The notes under the pieces: generated by a model | Seen by the model: only the letters and a program-made list of their open reading frames with translations | What the model was told of the DNA's origin: nothing | The model's database searches: none | Made by a program: the position numbers and the translations under genes | NCBI GenBank assembly: GCA_942492905.1 | Contig: OW818657.1 | Span: 4,154,001 to 4,218,000 of the forward strand | Reading direction: 5' to 3' | Length of the DNA: 64,000 nucleotides | Source: CAIZWU01 sp942492905 | GTDB lineage: Bacteria > Verrucomicrobiota > Verrucomicrobiia > Verrucomicrobiales > V1-33 | In this document: positions 17,801 through 25,789 of the stretch, in pieces | How positions within the stretch are numbered: position 1 is the first letter of the stretch | Layout of the letters: the number at the start of each line of letters is the position of its first letter

Positions 17801-20458
17801 ATCACTTATCAAGTGCGCGGGATCGGCTCCACCTATGTTTCCGGCAAAAACAAATGGGGTCTGAAATTCAACCGCACCCACGACTTCCAGGCCTATGACA
17901 ACTGGGGGAGGCCGTATGCGGAAACCTGGAATTCCCTCGGCCTGAATGCCTGTGCTTCGCCCTGGGCTTCCGTCAACCGCGGGGCCGCCGGGGTGGAGGA
18001 AGCCCTGTCCTTCCGGGCCTATGAACTGGCCGGCCTGCCCGCCCTGCGCACCAACTATGTCCATTGGCGGGTCATCCGCCGCACTGCGGAAGTCAATCCT
18101 GCGGGCAGCATCATCACCAATGACCCCATGGGCACCAACATCCGCGGCCAATACTCCGGGGATCTTTGGGGACTCTACCTCGCGCTCGAACCCACCGAAG
18201 GAAACTTGCTGGATGAGCGCGGCCTCGGGGATGGCAACATCTACAGCATCGAGAACAACGCAGGCGATAAAAAACACCAGGGGGAAACCCAACCGACCGG
18301 CACCGCCGACTGGACCGCCTTCAGCACCGGCCTGGCCCAGGCCAACCAGCCCGAAGCGTGGTACCGCACTAACATGGACCTCCCCGCCCTTTACACCTTC
18401 CTCGCCCTGAACCGGCTGGTCGGGAATACCGATGTGCGTCCCGGCGACAATTACCGTTACTATCATCGCCCGGAAGACAACCGCTGGGTGATCATGCCCT
18501 ACGATCTTGATATGATGTTCATCGCCGCCCACCACTGGGGCGGGTCGATGGACAGTGGCGTGGTCGTCGCCGGCGCCCCCAACAGCATCCGCGCCATTTC
18601 CCGCCATCCCGCCCTCGCGCTGGAATACCGGAACCATTGCCGGGAACTGCTCAGCCTGCTCGCCGGGGATGGTGGAGCCAGCGGCGGCCAGATCGGACAA
18701 CTGGTCCAGGAATACGCCCGCCTCGTGAATCCCCCCAATACTGCCCTGACCTGGGCCGACCTTGATGCCGCCATGTGGAATCTCCACCCGCGCAGCGCCG
18801 GCGGCGGAGCCAACACCGGGCAGTCGAGCCATCGGGGAAATTTCTTCCGCACCCTCTACCTGGATGGGGGCCGCGGTGGATTGGGCGGCACGACCGCCAC
18901 GGGCACCTGGAGACGCGATCTGGCGCCGAGCGGTGATTTCAGCGACCACGAAAGCATGAGCCAATGGTTCACCAATTTTGCCACCAACACCTACCCCGCC
19001 ACCGCTGCGGCCTGGCTGCGCAAGGCCACCAGTGTCATCAACGGCGGGGGCACCGACAGCGACGTCAACCGGCAAAAGGGTTATGGCTTCAAGTATCTGG
19101 AGTGGGAATCCCTCTACGGAGGCTACGTCAATGCCAATGCCAACCCGGTCCCGGCCACGGCCGACCTCGCCTATCCTCACACTCCCGTGATCTTTGCCAG
19201 TGGCCGCGCGGACTTCGCCGCCAATGACCTGCGGTTCACCAGCACGGATTTTGCCGATCCCCAGGGCAATGCCACTGCCGCGTCGGTCCAATGGCGCATC
19301 GGTGAAATCTCCGCCCCCGGCATTCCTGGTTACGATGCCTCGCAACCTTCCATTTACGAGATCACCCCGGTCTGGACCTCCGCCGAAATCCCCCTCACCA
19401 CCCCCGCGGTCGCGGAAGTCAGGGTGCCCGGCAGTTCCGTGGTGCCGGGCCACACCTACCGCGCCCGCGTCCGCCACAAGGACACCACCGGCCGCTGGTC
19501 CTATTGGTCGGCCCCGGTCCAGTTCATTGCCTCCAGCGTGGATACCACTCCCTATCAGGACAGCCTCCGCATCACCGAAATCAACTACGATCCCGCTCCC
19601 GTGACTCCCGCGGAACAGGCCCATCCCCTGTGGGATGATCTTTGGACGGCAGCGCAGTTTGAATACATCGAACTGACCAATATCAGCAGCACCAGCATCG
19701 ATCTCACCGATGTGCGTTTCACCAAAGGCATCGACTACAACTTCCCCTCCGGAACCCTCCTGACCGCCGGGGCCAGAATCATCATTGCCAAAAACCCGGT
19801 GGCCTTCACGATCCGTTATGGAGCGGGCCTGCCCGTGGCTCCGGGCGGATTCGATCCCGACAGCCTCAGCAACGGCGGCGAGCAGGTCAAACTCAGCTAT
19901 GGAGCCGGCATCACCATCTTCGATTTTGAATACGACAACGAAGTCCCATGGCCCACTTCCCCCAATGGCACCGGCCCCAGCCTGGTGCTGATCTCCCCGG
20001 AAAAAACCAGCCTCAATCATGGCGACCCCATGGAATGGCGCGCCAGCCGTCAGACTTCCGGCAATCCCGGCAGTGATGACCGCACCAGCTATTCACAATG
20101 GGCCACCAATTATCCCGGCATCGGTGGGCCGGAAAATGATTTTGATGGTGATGGCATGACCAATCTGATGGAGTTCTCCCTCAACTCCCTGCCCAACGTC
20201 TCCTCCACCGGAGATTTGCCGCAGGCCAGCCTTGCCGGTACCGCCTTCCGATTCGCCGTTACCTACGCCCCATGGAATAGCGGCCAGACCCGCCACGTGG
20301 AGTTTTCCGATGCCCTCGCCCCTTGGAGCGAATCCGGCATCCTGATCGACCGCATCACCCTGCCCGATGGCCGCTTTACCGATACCTGGCAAAGCTACCA
20401 GCCCATCGCTCCCGGCACCCCCCGCCAGTTCGCCCGGCTCCGCGTCAGCGTCCCATAA
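14900..20458 (+). CDS. Large exported CotH-kinase-family protein with lamin-tail and Fn3-like domains
   Basis: 1852 residues from the ATG at 14900. The frame is open much further upstream, but this ATG begins a signal peptide (SVVLCLLAAALSPAAP) and is chosen for that reason. Order: signal peptide; a beta-rich binding-type domain (about 25-190); four Fn3-like repeats, each with Y(Y/F)GT(T/S/A)D and YYFR-type motifs (about 195-605); a lamin-tail domain (IVINEVHYDPLD, about 608-730); a CotH-type region (about 925-1260, with KNKWGLKFNRTHDF and MPYDLDMMF); a second lamin-tail domain (LRITEINYDP, about 1555); and a C-terminal segment with DFDGDGMTNLMEF. CotH proteins are atypical kinases of spore coats and surfaces; proteins of this layout are common in Verrucomicrobia but unassigned. 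No PEP-CTERM tail is visible. Confidence 0.87.
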   Translation: MKSPTLRSVVLCLLAAALSPAAPVTIIEAGFETQTPELTAGQFTATLTPWQETGGPGAAAGFLEFITGFAAEGTDHLGMETGHDVWQDVGAGVNYTANTVYTFTVSLGNRPGQTASGNASTWLLSTSTGPVYATGSADASVLAAPGTFADAPPAVLDTIEEPGAVGKPIRLLLRARGNGRSHFDNLRLDASISTQNGRPVGNSTAATAITSTGATVGGTVSSVGSAAPTITIHYGTADAGSNPADWPLTKVLPGTFTGAFSTTLTDLANNTRYYYRVRFTNASGSTWGLSTRFFDTTTPPTVINLPATNFTPISATAGARVTSFSGIAPAVTIYYGTSDGGTTIANWSQSTALGQVSASASGTLSGLQAGTPYYFRALATNAAGSAWAPSSLTFSTPTVSPPGIVNRAASSITLTSAVLNADVTTTGNAVPSITFYYGTTDGGNVPGAWSNTISAGNGAGKVSAAISGLTTGLTYYFRSAATNSAGTTWSPATTTFHTDLITTPRVRTLPATHVRSTMATLSGEVTASGNEVPSVILYWGLTDGGTTPAAWSNTVPLGTSSSTFSRVLTGLTPGNIYYFRAFASNSAGGTWAASTEIFAALVTEAPAPIVINEVHYDPLDPTRFQEFIELHNPGTTAVNLAGWSIASAVEYTFGNISIPAGGYFCVVQDPAKFATTWPAAATNSAGPWTGKLANSGETIELRNASGSLVTAVDYGEGFPWPSASRGAGPSMELLHPSLDPGLGGSWRRAPTVPTPGAVNAAKLATYSAAPPAIRQVNQTPQQPTSNTAVPVTATVTDPDGVSSVMLRYQIVVPGAYIRKADPAFTAAASWIDLPMLDNGTAGDAVAGDSIFTALIPASVQVHRRLIRYQITVTDSLTNSIRVPYADDEQPNFAYFVYDAIPAWSGAMRPTAFGGFAATPVQDYPQSLLQSMEPWHLIANETDVINCQYTSLAVFQGCLVHRGKVYDHITYQVRGIGSTYVSGKNKWGLKFNRTHDFQAYDNWGRPYAETWNSLGLNACASPWASVNRGAAGVEEALSFRAYELAGLPALRTNYVHWRVIRRTAEVNPAGSIITNDPMGTNIRGQYSGDLWGLYLALEPTEGNLLDERGLGDGNIYSIENNAGDKKHQGETQPTGTADWTAFSTGLAQANQPEAWYRTNMDLPALYTFLALNRLVGNTDVRPGDNYRYYHRPEDNRWVIMPYDLDMMFIAAHHWGGSMDSGVVVAGAPNSIRAISRHPALALEYRNHCRELLSLLAGDGGASGGQIGQLVQEYARLVNPPNTALTWADLDAAMWNLHPRSAGGGANTGQSSHRGNFFRTLYLDGGRGGLGGTTATGTWRRDLAPSGDFSDHESMSQWFTNFATNTYPATAAAWLRKATSVINGGGTDSDVNRQKGYGFKYLEWESLYGGYVNANANPVPATADLAYPHTPVIFASGRADFAANDLRFTSTDFADPQGNATAASVQWRIGEISAPGIPGYDASQPSIYEITPVWTSAEIPLTTPAVAEVRVPGSSVVPGHTYRARVRHKDTTGRWSYWSAPVQFIASSVDTTPYQDSLRITEINYDPAPVTPAEQAHPLWDDLWTAAQFEYIELTNISSTSIDLTDVRFTKGIDYNFPSGTLLTAGARIIIAKNPVAFTIRYGAGLPVAPGGFDPDSLSNGGEQVKLSYGAGITIFDFEYDNEVPWPTSPNGTGPSLVLISPEKTSLNHGDPMEWRASRQTSGNPGSDDRTSYSQWATNYPGIGGPENDFDGDGMTNLMEFSLNSLPNVSSTGDLPQASLAGTAFRFAVTYAPWNSGQTRHVEFSDALAPWSESGILIDRITLPDGRFTDTWQSYQPIAPGTPRQFARLRVSVP

Positions 20459-20534
20459 CGGCAGGCCTGCTGGTTCTCACGCCTGTCAAGATTAGGGCAA
20501 GAGCCTTGGGGCAGTCCGCTATAGGAGCCCGGGC

Positions 20535-21932
20535 TTAGGCCAATGCGGCGGCGGCGACCTGGGTTTCCTTGTTGAAGATCTTGCCCTTCAGGCCGGGTTT
20601 GGTGTTGGCTTTGAGTTCGTCGCGGAACTTGGCGATGAAGCTTTCGGTGGGCCAGGAACAGGCTTCCCCGAAGGCACAGATGGTCTTGCCGTCGATTTGA
20701 TAGGCCACGCTTTCGAGGGTGTCCACATCCTCCGGAGTGGCCTCGCCCGCGGCGATACGGTCGCTGATCTTTTTCATCCAGAGGCTGCCTTCGCGGCAGG
20801 GAGTGCACTGACCGCAGGATTCGTGGGCGTAAAAGTTATTCAGGTTGTTGAGCACCCAGGCCATGCTGCGGGTGTCGTCCATGATGATGACCCCGCCGGA
20901 GCCGGCCATGGAGCCGCATTGGGCGATGGTGTCAAAATCCATCGGGATGTCCATCACAGTGAGTTCCCTGATGGAGCCGTCCGGCTGTTTGAGTTTGAAG
21001 ACTTCGTCGGCCCGCAGGACCTTGGCGGAGGAACCGCCGGGGATGATGGCCTTGAGGGTGCGCCCGGGCTTGAGACCGCCACAGAGATCGTTGATGACCT
21101 CGCCCATGGTGATCTTGCCGACCTGCACTTCGTAATAACCAGGCTTCACCACATCGCCGCTCACACAGAGAATGCGGGTGCCGTTGTTCCGCGGAGTGCC
21201 CAGCTTGGCGTATTCCGCGCCGCCGAGTTCGAGGATGTGTTTTACATGGCAAAGGCTCTCCACGTTGTTCACGATGGTGGGGCACATGTAGAGACCGAGA
21301 GCGGCGGGGAAATATGGCGGCTTGATGCGGGGATAGGGACGTTTGCCTTCGAGGGATTCGATCAGACCGGTTTCCTCACCACAGATGTAAGCGCCGGCGC
21401 CGCGGTGCACGAAGATTTCCAGTTCGAATCCGCTGCCGCAGACATTTTTGCCAAGGAAGCCTTTTTGGTGGGCCTCCCAGATGGCCAATTCAAGGATTTT
21501 CGCCGCTTCCGGGAATTCCTCACGGACATAGATGTAAGCGAGGTGCGCTCCGACCGCGAAACAGGAAATCGCCATGCCCTCGATGAGCTGGTGGGGGTCC
21601 TGATGCATGATGTAGCGATCCTTGAAGGTGCCGGGCTCGGACTCGTCCGCGTTGCAGATCAGATAGACCGGTTTGGTATTGTTCGGCGGGATAAACGTCC
21701 ACTTCACCCCGGTGGGGAAACCCGCACCGCCGCGCCCGCGCAGGCCGCTGATTTTCACCTCCTCGGTGATGGCTTTGGGCTCCATGGTCACGGCTTTTTT
21801 CAGCTGAGCATACCCGCCCTCCGCGAGGTAGCGGTCCATGGAAGGGTTCCAATCCACCCGGTCCACATTGCGGAAAATCATGCGGTGTTCGCGGGGATGG
21901 GGTTCCTTGCCGGGCTTGTATTGGATGGCCAT
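20535..21932 (-). CDS. nuoF: NADH-quinone oxidoreductase subunit F
   Basis: NADH- and FMN-binding 51-kDa subunit of respiratory complex I, which takes hydride from NADH and passes electrons to the iron-sulfur chain. 465 residues from the ATG at 21932; the frame stays open 32 codons upstream, but homologues begin near this ATG. The FMN site GRGGAGFPTG is at 66-75, the NADH/FMN region includes GAGAYICGEET, and the N3 cluster ligands are Cys373, Cys376, Cys379 and Cys419 (motif ESCGQCTPCREG). No other nuo gene is adjacent, so either complex I genes are scattered in this genome or this is an extra copy. An NAD-dependent hydrogenase or formate dehydrogenase subunit is a less likely alternative. 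Confidence 0.93.
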   Translation of the reverse strand: MAIQYKPGKEPHPREHRMIFRNVDRVDWNPSMDRYLAEGGYAQLKKAVTMEPKAITEEVKISGLRGRGGAGFPTGVKWTFIPPNNTKPVYLICNADESEPGTFKDRYIMHQDPHQLIEGMAISCFAVGAHLAYIYVREEFPEAAKILELAIWEAHQKGFLGKNVCGSGFELEIFVHRGAGAYICGEETGLIESLEGKRPYPRIKPPYFPAALGLYMCPTIVNNVESLCHVKHILELGGAEYAKLGTPRNNGTRILCVSGDVVKPGYYEVQVGKITMGEVINDLCGGLKPGRTLKAIIPGGSSAKVLRADEVFKLKQPDGSIRELTVMDIPMDFDTIAQCGSMAGSGGVIIMDDTRSMAWVLNNLNNFYAHESCGQCTPCREGSLWMKKISDRIAAGEATPEDVDTLESVAYQIDGKTICAFGEACSWPTESFIAKFRDELKANTKPGLKGKIFNKETQVAAAALA

Positions 21933-22119
21933 GGGATGGGAGAAATGAGGGGATAATCGACGGCGGAGGAACGTGCGGGGAGCCTCCGCCGGAATGGGGG
22001 AATTTCCGGTTCCCCGCCCTCCGGGCAAGGGGATTTGTGAAAAGTTTCACAAGCCTTGGCCATCATCCCCGTCCAGCCGCTCTTTACTCCAGACACAAGC
22101 CAGCGGCCCCCACCCAGTC

Positions 22120-22545
22120 CTAGGATTTCCCCCGCTGATCCTGCTCGTATTGAGCTTCCGCGGTTTCCATTTGGCGCAGGAGAATATCGAGCGCGCCGCC
22201 GGACCGGATGATTTCCCGCAGGCATTGCACAATGGAGGCCGCCATAAAAAAGAGGGCGATGGCAAAAGATCCGGTGCCGGTGCGGACCAGGCCGGCCAGC
22301 GCCAGGATGACGGACCCGAGGCAAAACAACAGGCTGATCATGCCGAGCGCCTGCATCTGGCGGATCAGCCGCATGCGGAACCGCAGGTTCTCAATCTGGG
22401 CGCGCACTTCGGGTTCGTGCCCGGCCACGTAGTCGGAATGCAGCTTCCGGATCAGCGAAGCCAAGGCAAGGTAGCGGTTGGTGTAGGCCAGCATCAGCAG
22501 GCTGATGGCGGGGAACAGAATGGCGGGAGTGTTGATCTCGATCAT
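22120..22545 (-). CDS. DUF2721-family small membrane protein
   Basis: 141 residues with three probable membrane helices: TPAILFPAISLLMLAYTNRY near the N-terminus, then MISLLFCLGSVILALAGLV and FAIALFFMAASIVQCL. The pattern, with a charged cytoplasmic stretch between the first and second helices (RIENLR-like, RMRLIRQM), fits the DUF2721 family, whose function is unknown. Ends with a polar tail. It lies between nuoF and a HAD phosphatase gene on the same strand; the gap of about 190 bases to nuoF argues against a tight operon. Confidence 0.75.
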   Translation of the reverse strand: MIEINTPAILFPAISLLMLAYTNRYLALASLIRKLHSDYVAGHEPEVRAQIENLRFRMRLIRQMQALGMISLLFCLGSVILALAGLVRTGTGSFAIALFFMAASIVQCLREIIRSGGALDILLRQMETAEAQYEQDQRGKS

Positions 22546-22569
22546 GGCGGACGCGCAGGGATCGGGTTG

Positions 22570-23451
22570 TCAGGTATGCCCTGGCGCGGCCACCCGCGAC
22601 TCCTCGATTTCCTCCCGGCGGGTGCGCAGGATGCGTTCGGCAATTTCGCGGATCATCTCATCCAGGATCAGGCGGAGATGGCTGCCCCCGCGGTAGTCGC
22701 TGGGAGCAATGTGTTTGATACGGTTGGCATGGGCACTGAGTTGATAACATTTCCGGAAACTGCTCAGGGTGGGGTCATTGGGATTGTAGACCGCGATCGA
22801 TTGCCCCCCGAATTGTTTCATCACCGTGAAGCAGGGCACGTCGGTAGGGCCATCGCCCACATAGATCATATTGGTGAAGGGCACCGGCCGCAGATCGGGC
22901 GGCATGTGGTCATTCACATCCTGACTGAGGTCCAGCAGGCCTTTGTTGATGCGGAACAGATATTGGGTTTTCTGGGTGTGGGAGATGACGCGTTTGGGGA
23001 ACGTGATGCGGCCTTTGCTGTCGGTGGCGAACTCACAGCCGAAGATTTCCTTCACAAACGGCTTGAGGGCACTGCCGTCGATCAGGGCCTTCATGCCGCT
23101 GGAGAGGATGTAGTGCTCGATGCGGATGCCGATGGCATGATGCGCGTCGCTGAGCAGGCCATTGAGCTCCGTGAACATCTCCGGCAGGCCGGGATAGAAC
23201 TTCAGATTGGCCCCCAGCCGCACGAGGTCCTCGTTGGTGGGCGGGTCCATCGGCAGGGAGTCCAACAGGGTCTTCAGATAGGCCAGTTCGCTTTCCCAAC
23301 CGTCCTCGCGCACCAGTTGCTGACTCTTTTTCCAAAAATGGGCCGGGTCGATCCCGTAGGCTGGAAAGAGGACCTCATCCTGCATGTAGGTGGGACTGAG
23401 GGTCTGATCGTAATCGTAAACGACAGCAATGGTATTCTGGGGGACGGACAT
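22570..23451 (-). CDS. HAD-superfamily phosphatase (phosphoserine phosphatase-like)
   Basis: 293 residues. HAD motif I is DYDQT (residues 13-17, nucleophile Asp13), motif II is the Ser in YILSSGM, and motif IV is VGDGPTDVPCF with the Mg-binding aspartates. These are the catalytic residues of Asp-dependent phosphohydrolases; the substrate is unclear. A helical cap lies between motifs I and II (about 30-110). Cytoplasmic, no signal. The stop is 24 bases upstream of the DUF2721 start on the same strand, so the two may be co-transcribed. SerB-like annotation would be over-specific. Confidence 0.85.
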   Translation of the reverse strand: MSVPQNTIAVVYDYDQTLSPTYMQDEVLFPAYGIDPAHFWKKSQQLVREDGWESELAYLKTLLDSLPMDPPTNEDLVRLGANLKFYPGLPEMFTELNGLLSDAHHAIGIRIEHYILSSGMKALIDGSALKPFVKEIFGCEFATDSKGRITFPKRVISHTQKTQYLFRINKGLLDLSQDVNDHMPPDLRPVPFTNMIYVGDGPTDVPCFTVMKQFGGQSIAVYNPNDPTLSSFRKCYQLSAHANRIKHIAPSDYRGGSHLRLILDEMIREIAERILRTRREEIEESRVAAPGHT

Positions 23452-23513
23452 TTATGGGAGAGAGAAGGAGTGGGGGAAAGCAGGGAGCAGCCTGGCACCA
23501 TACACGCATTTCC

Positions 23514-24404
23514 TCAGTTTTCAGCGCCAAAGACCTCGCGGGCGGTGGAGCGGAGGTCCGGGTGCAGCCAGGTGAATCCTGCGGCGGTGGCGGCAGCGGG
23601 TTTGGCGCGCTGGCTTTGCAGGAAGATCTCGCCGATGCCCCCAGGCAGGAGCTTCAGGGCAAAGGCCGGCACGGGGAAAAAAGCCGGACGGTGCACCGCC
23701 TGCGCGATGGCGGCGGTGAATTCCTGATTGGTTGCCGGCACTGGGGCGGTGGCATTGACCGGGCCGTGCAGGGATTCGTTCTCACAGGCAAACACAAACA
23801 GCCGGGCCAAATCCTGCACATGAATCCAGGAAGTCCATTGTTTGCCGGATCCCAGCCTGCCCCCCAGCCCCAGTTTGAATACCTGGCGCAGCATCACGGC
23901 CGGGCCACCGTCGGAGCCCAGCACCATCGGCGTGCGCAGACTCACCACCCGGGCAAAGTCCTGCGCTTCGGCGGCAGCGGCTTCCCAGGCGCGGGACACT
24001 TCCGCCAGAAACCCTTCTCCGGTCGGACTGGACTCCGTAAGTTCCGCATCGGCGGCATCGCCATAATAGGCCATCCCGGAGGCGCAGACGAGCACGCGGG
24101 GCGGCGGCACGGTTTCGCGCAGTCGGTTCACCAGATCGCAGGTGCGGTTGACCCGGCTGCGGCGGATGGCGTCCTTTTTGGCCGCGGTCCAGAGGCCGAA
24201 AACCGGTTCCCCCGCGAGATGCACCACGGCATCCACGCCGGAAAAATCGCTGGTCCGGAGCTCGGCGAGGCTGCGGACTTCATCGAAGGCAGGATCGGGC
24301 CGGGGGCGGCGCGAAAAAGCGATCACCCGGTGCCCCCGCGCCCGGGCGGCGGCGGCCACGTGTTTGCCCACAAATCCAGTCGCTCCGGTAATGCCGATAT
24401 TCAT
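23514..24404 (-). CDS. TIGR01777-family NAD(P)-dependent epimerase-like protein
   Basis: 296 residues from the ATG at 24404, which puts the nucleotide-binding motif GATGFVG (Gly7, Gly10, Gly13) at the very N-terminus as expected; upstream in-frame codons are not needed. Further SDR features are VVHLAGEPV and the GMAYYGD region with the catalytic Tyr. The C-terminal 45 residues (from about 250) match the DUF1731 tail that defines this family (related to YfcH and SulA-like proteins). The biochemical role of the family is unsettled. Convergent with nothing; divergent from the VCBS gene at 24523. Confidence 0.88.
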   Translation of the reverse strand: MNIGITGATGFVGKHVAAAARARGHRVIAFSRRPRPDPAFDEVRSLAELRTSDFSGVDAVVHLAGEPVFGLWTAAKKDAIRRSRVNRTCDLVNRLRETVPPPRVLVCASGMAYYGDAADAELTESSPTGEGFLAEVSRAWEAAAAEAQDFARVVSLRTPMVLGSDGGPAVMLRQVFKLGLGGRLGSGKQWTSWIHVQDLARLFVFACENESLHGPVNATAPVPATNQEFTAAIAQAVHRPAFFPVPAFALKLLPGGIGEIFLQSQRAKPAAATAAGFTWLHPDLRSTAREVFGAEN

Positions 24405-24522
24405 AACCCAAGCTACGTCTGCCACCGGATTCAGCAAGAAAGCAAGATGCGGCAGATTTCTGACGTAAAGGCTGGTCATCCCCGTCCAGACCGGACGATA
24501 ACCCTGCTTTCGCTTTCCTATT

Positions 24523-25746
24523 ATGACTAAAACACAGCTCCTCCTCACCGGAGTGTCCTTCGCGGCACTCCTTTCCGCCCAAGCCGCCGCCCCCGCCTTG
24601 CAGTGGGAAACCCAACAGCTGACCGGAGACTTTTATGCCGAGGGCGCGGCCGTGGGTGACTTCAACAAGGACGGCACCAAGGATGTCGCCTACGGACCGT
24701 GGTGGTTTGCCGGTCCTGGCCTGAAGGACCCGCACACCATTTACCCGGCCGAGAAATTCGAGCCCCGCGGTTACTCCAAAAACTTCGTCACCTACGCCCC
24801 CGACCTCAATGCCGACGGCTGGGACGACGTGCTGGTGCTCGGTTTCCCCGGCGATGAAAGCTACTGGTTTGAAAACCCGAAAGGCGGCACCGGGAATTGG
24901 AAAAAACACTCCATCCTGAAAGTGACCGATAACGAATCGCCCACCTGGACCGACCTCACCGGAGATGGAAAACCCGAGATCGTCTGCAGTCAGGGTGGCT
25001 TTTTTGGCTATGCCTCCCCGGGCGAGGACCCCACCCAGCCCTGGCCCTTTGTCGCTGTCTCCGGCAATGCCGCCGGCGGCCGCTTCACCCACGGCCTCGG
25101 AGTGGGCGATGTGGATGGCGATGGCAAAATGGACATCCTGGAAAAGAACGGCTGGTGGCAGCAACCTGCCGATCCGCGGACCCAGCCCGTCTGGACCTTC
25201 CATGCGGTGCCCTTCGCGCCTAACGAGGGCGGTGCCCAGATGTATGCCTATGATTTTGATGGCGATGGCGACAACGACGTCTTCACCAGTCTCGCGGCCC
25301 ACGCCTATGGTCTCGCCTGGTATGAACAGACCAAGTCCGCCGACGGCAAAATTGGATTTGTGCAGCATGAGCTGATGTCCAAGGACCCCAAGGCCGCCAG
25401 CAAAACGCCGGTCTACAGCATGCTCCACGCCCTCGACCTCGCCGACGTCAATGGGGACGGCATCAAGGACATCGTCACCGGCAAACGCCACTGGGCCCAT
25501 GCGCCGAAGGAAGATGGCACCGGAGGTGACCCCGGCGCCAACGATCCCGCAGTGATCTACTGGTATGAAGTGAAGCGCGGCGGCACCAGCGGCTCGGCCG
25601 AATTCATCCCCCACCTCATTCACGAAAACTCCGGCGTCGGCACCCAGGTCATGATCGCCGAAGTCAATGGCAAGGGCACCCCGGAGATTGTCGTCGGCAA
25701 CAAAAAGGGAGCTTTCGTCCACGTGGCCTCCCCGGCCAAACCCTGA
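24523..25746 (+). CDS. Exported VCBS/FG-GAP repeat protein
   Basis: 407 residues with a signal peptide (LLLTGVSFAALLSAQAAA, about 5-22). Calcium-binding style Asp-rich repeats recur: GDFNKDGTKDVAYG, DLNADGWDDVLVLG, DLTGDGKPEIV, GDVDGDGKMDIL, DFDGDGDNDVF and DVNGDGIKDIV, which form a beta-propeller like integrin alpha chains. Such proteins are abundant in Verrucomicrobia and probably act outside the cell in binding or as enzyme scaffolds; no catalytic domain can be named. The C-terminus (TPEIVVGNKKGAFVHV) is the last blade. Related in style to the genes at 34777 and 49262. Confidence 0.88.
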   Translation: MTKTQLLLTGVSFAALLSAQAAAPALQWETQQLTGDFYAEGAAVGDFNKDGTKDVAYGPWWFAGPGLKDPHTIYPAEKFEPRGYSKNFVTYAPDLNADGWDDVLVLGFPGDESYWFENPKGGTGNWKKHSILKVTDNESPTWTDLTGDGKPEIVCSQGGFFGYASPGEDPTQPWPFVAVSGNAAGGRFTHGLGVGDVDGDGKMDILEKNGWWQQPADPRTQPVWTFHAVPFAPNEGGAQMYAYDFDGDGDNDVFTSLAAHAYGLAWYEQTKSADGKIGFVQHELMSKDPKAASKTPVYSMLHALDLADVNGDGIKDIVTGKRHWAHAPKEDGTGGDPGANDPAVIYWYEVKRGGTSGSAEFIPHLIHENSGVGTQVMIAEVNGKGTPEIVVGNKKGAFVHVASPAKP

Positions 25747-25763
25747 CGCCCCGCCCTTGCCCG

Positions 25764-25777
25764 GCGGCATTTGCCGC
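25764..25777. repeat. Small palindrome between VCBS gene and dus
   Basis: GCGGCATTTGCCGC, 6-bp arms around two bases, in the 43-base gap. May mark the end of the VCBS transcript or the leader of the next gene; little more can be said. Confidence 0.3.
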
Positions 25778-25789
25778 GCAGGCTGAGAC

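Noticed and set aside
16499..20020. Long open frame of 1173 codons on the minus strand
   Set aside because: It lies antisense to the CotH/lamin-tail gene, is Gly/Val-rich without motifs, and is the usual shadow frame of a GC-rich gene.
20697..21956. Plus-strand open frame over nuoF
   Set aside because: Antisense to a gene with all complex I motifs.
21973..23727. Plus-strand open frame of 584 codons
   Set aside because: Runs antisense across the DUF2721 and HAD genes, both of which have family motifs.
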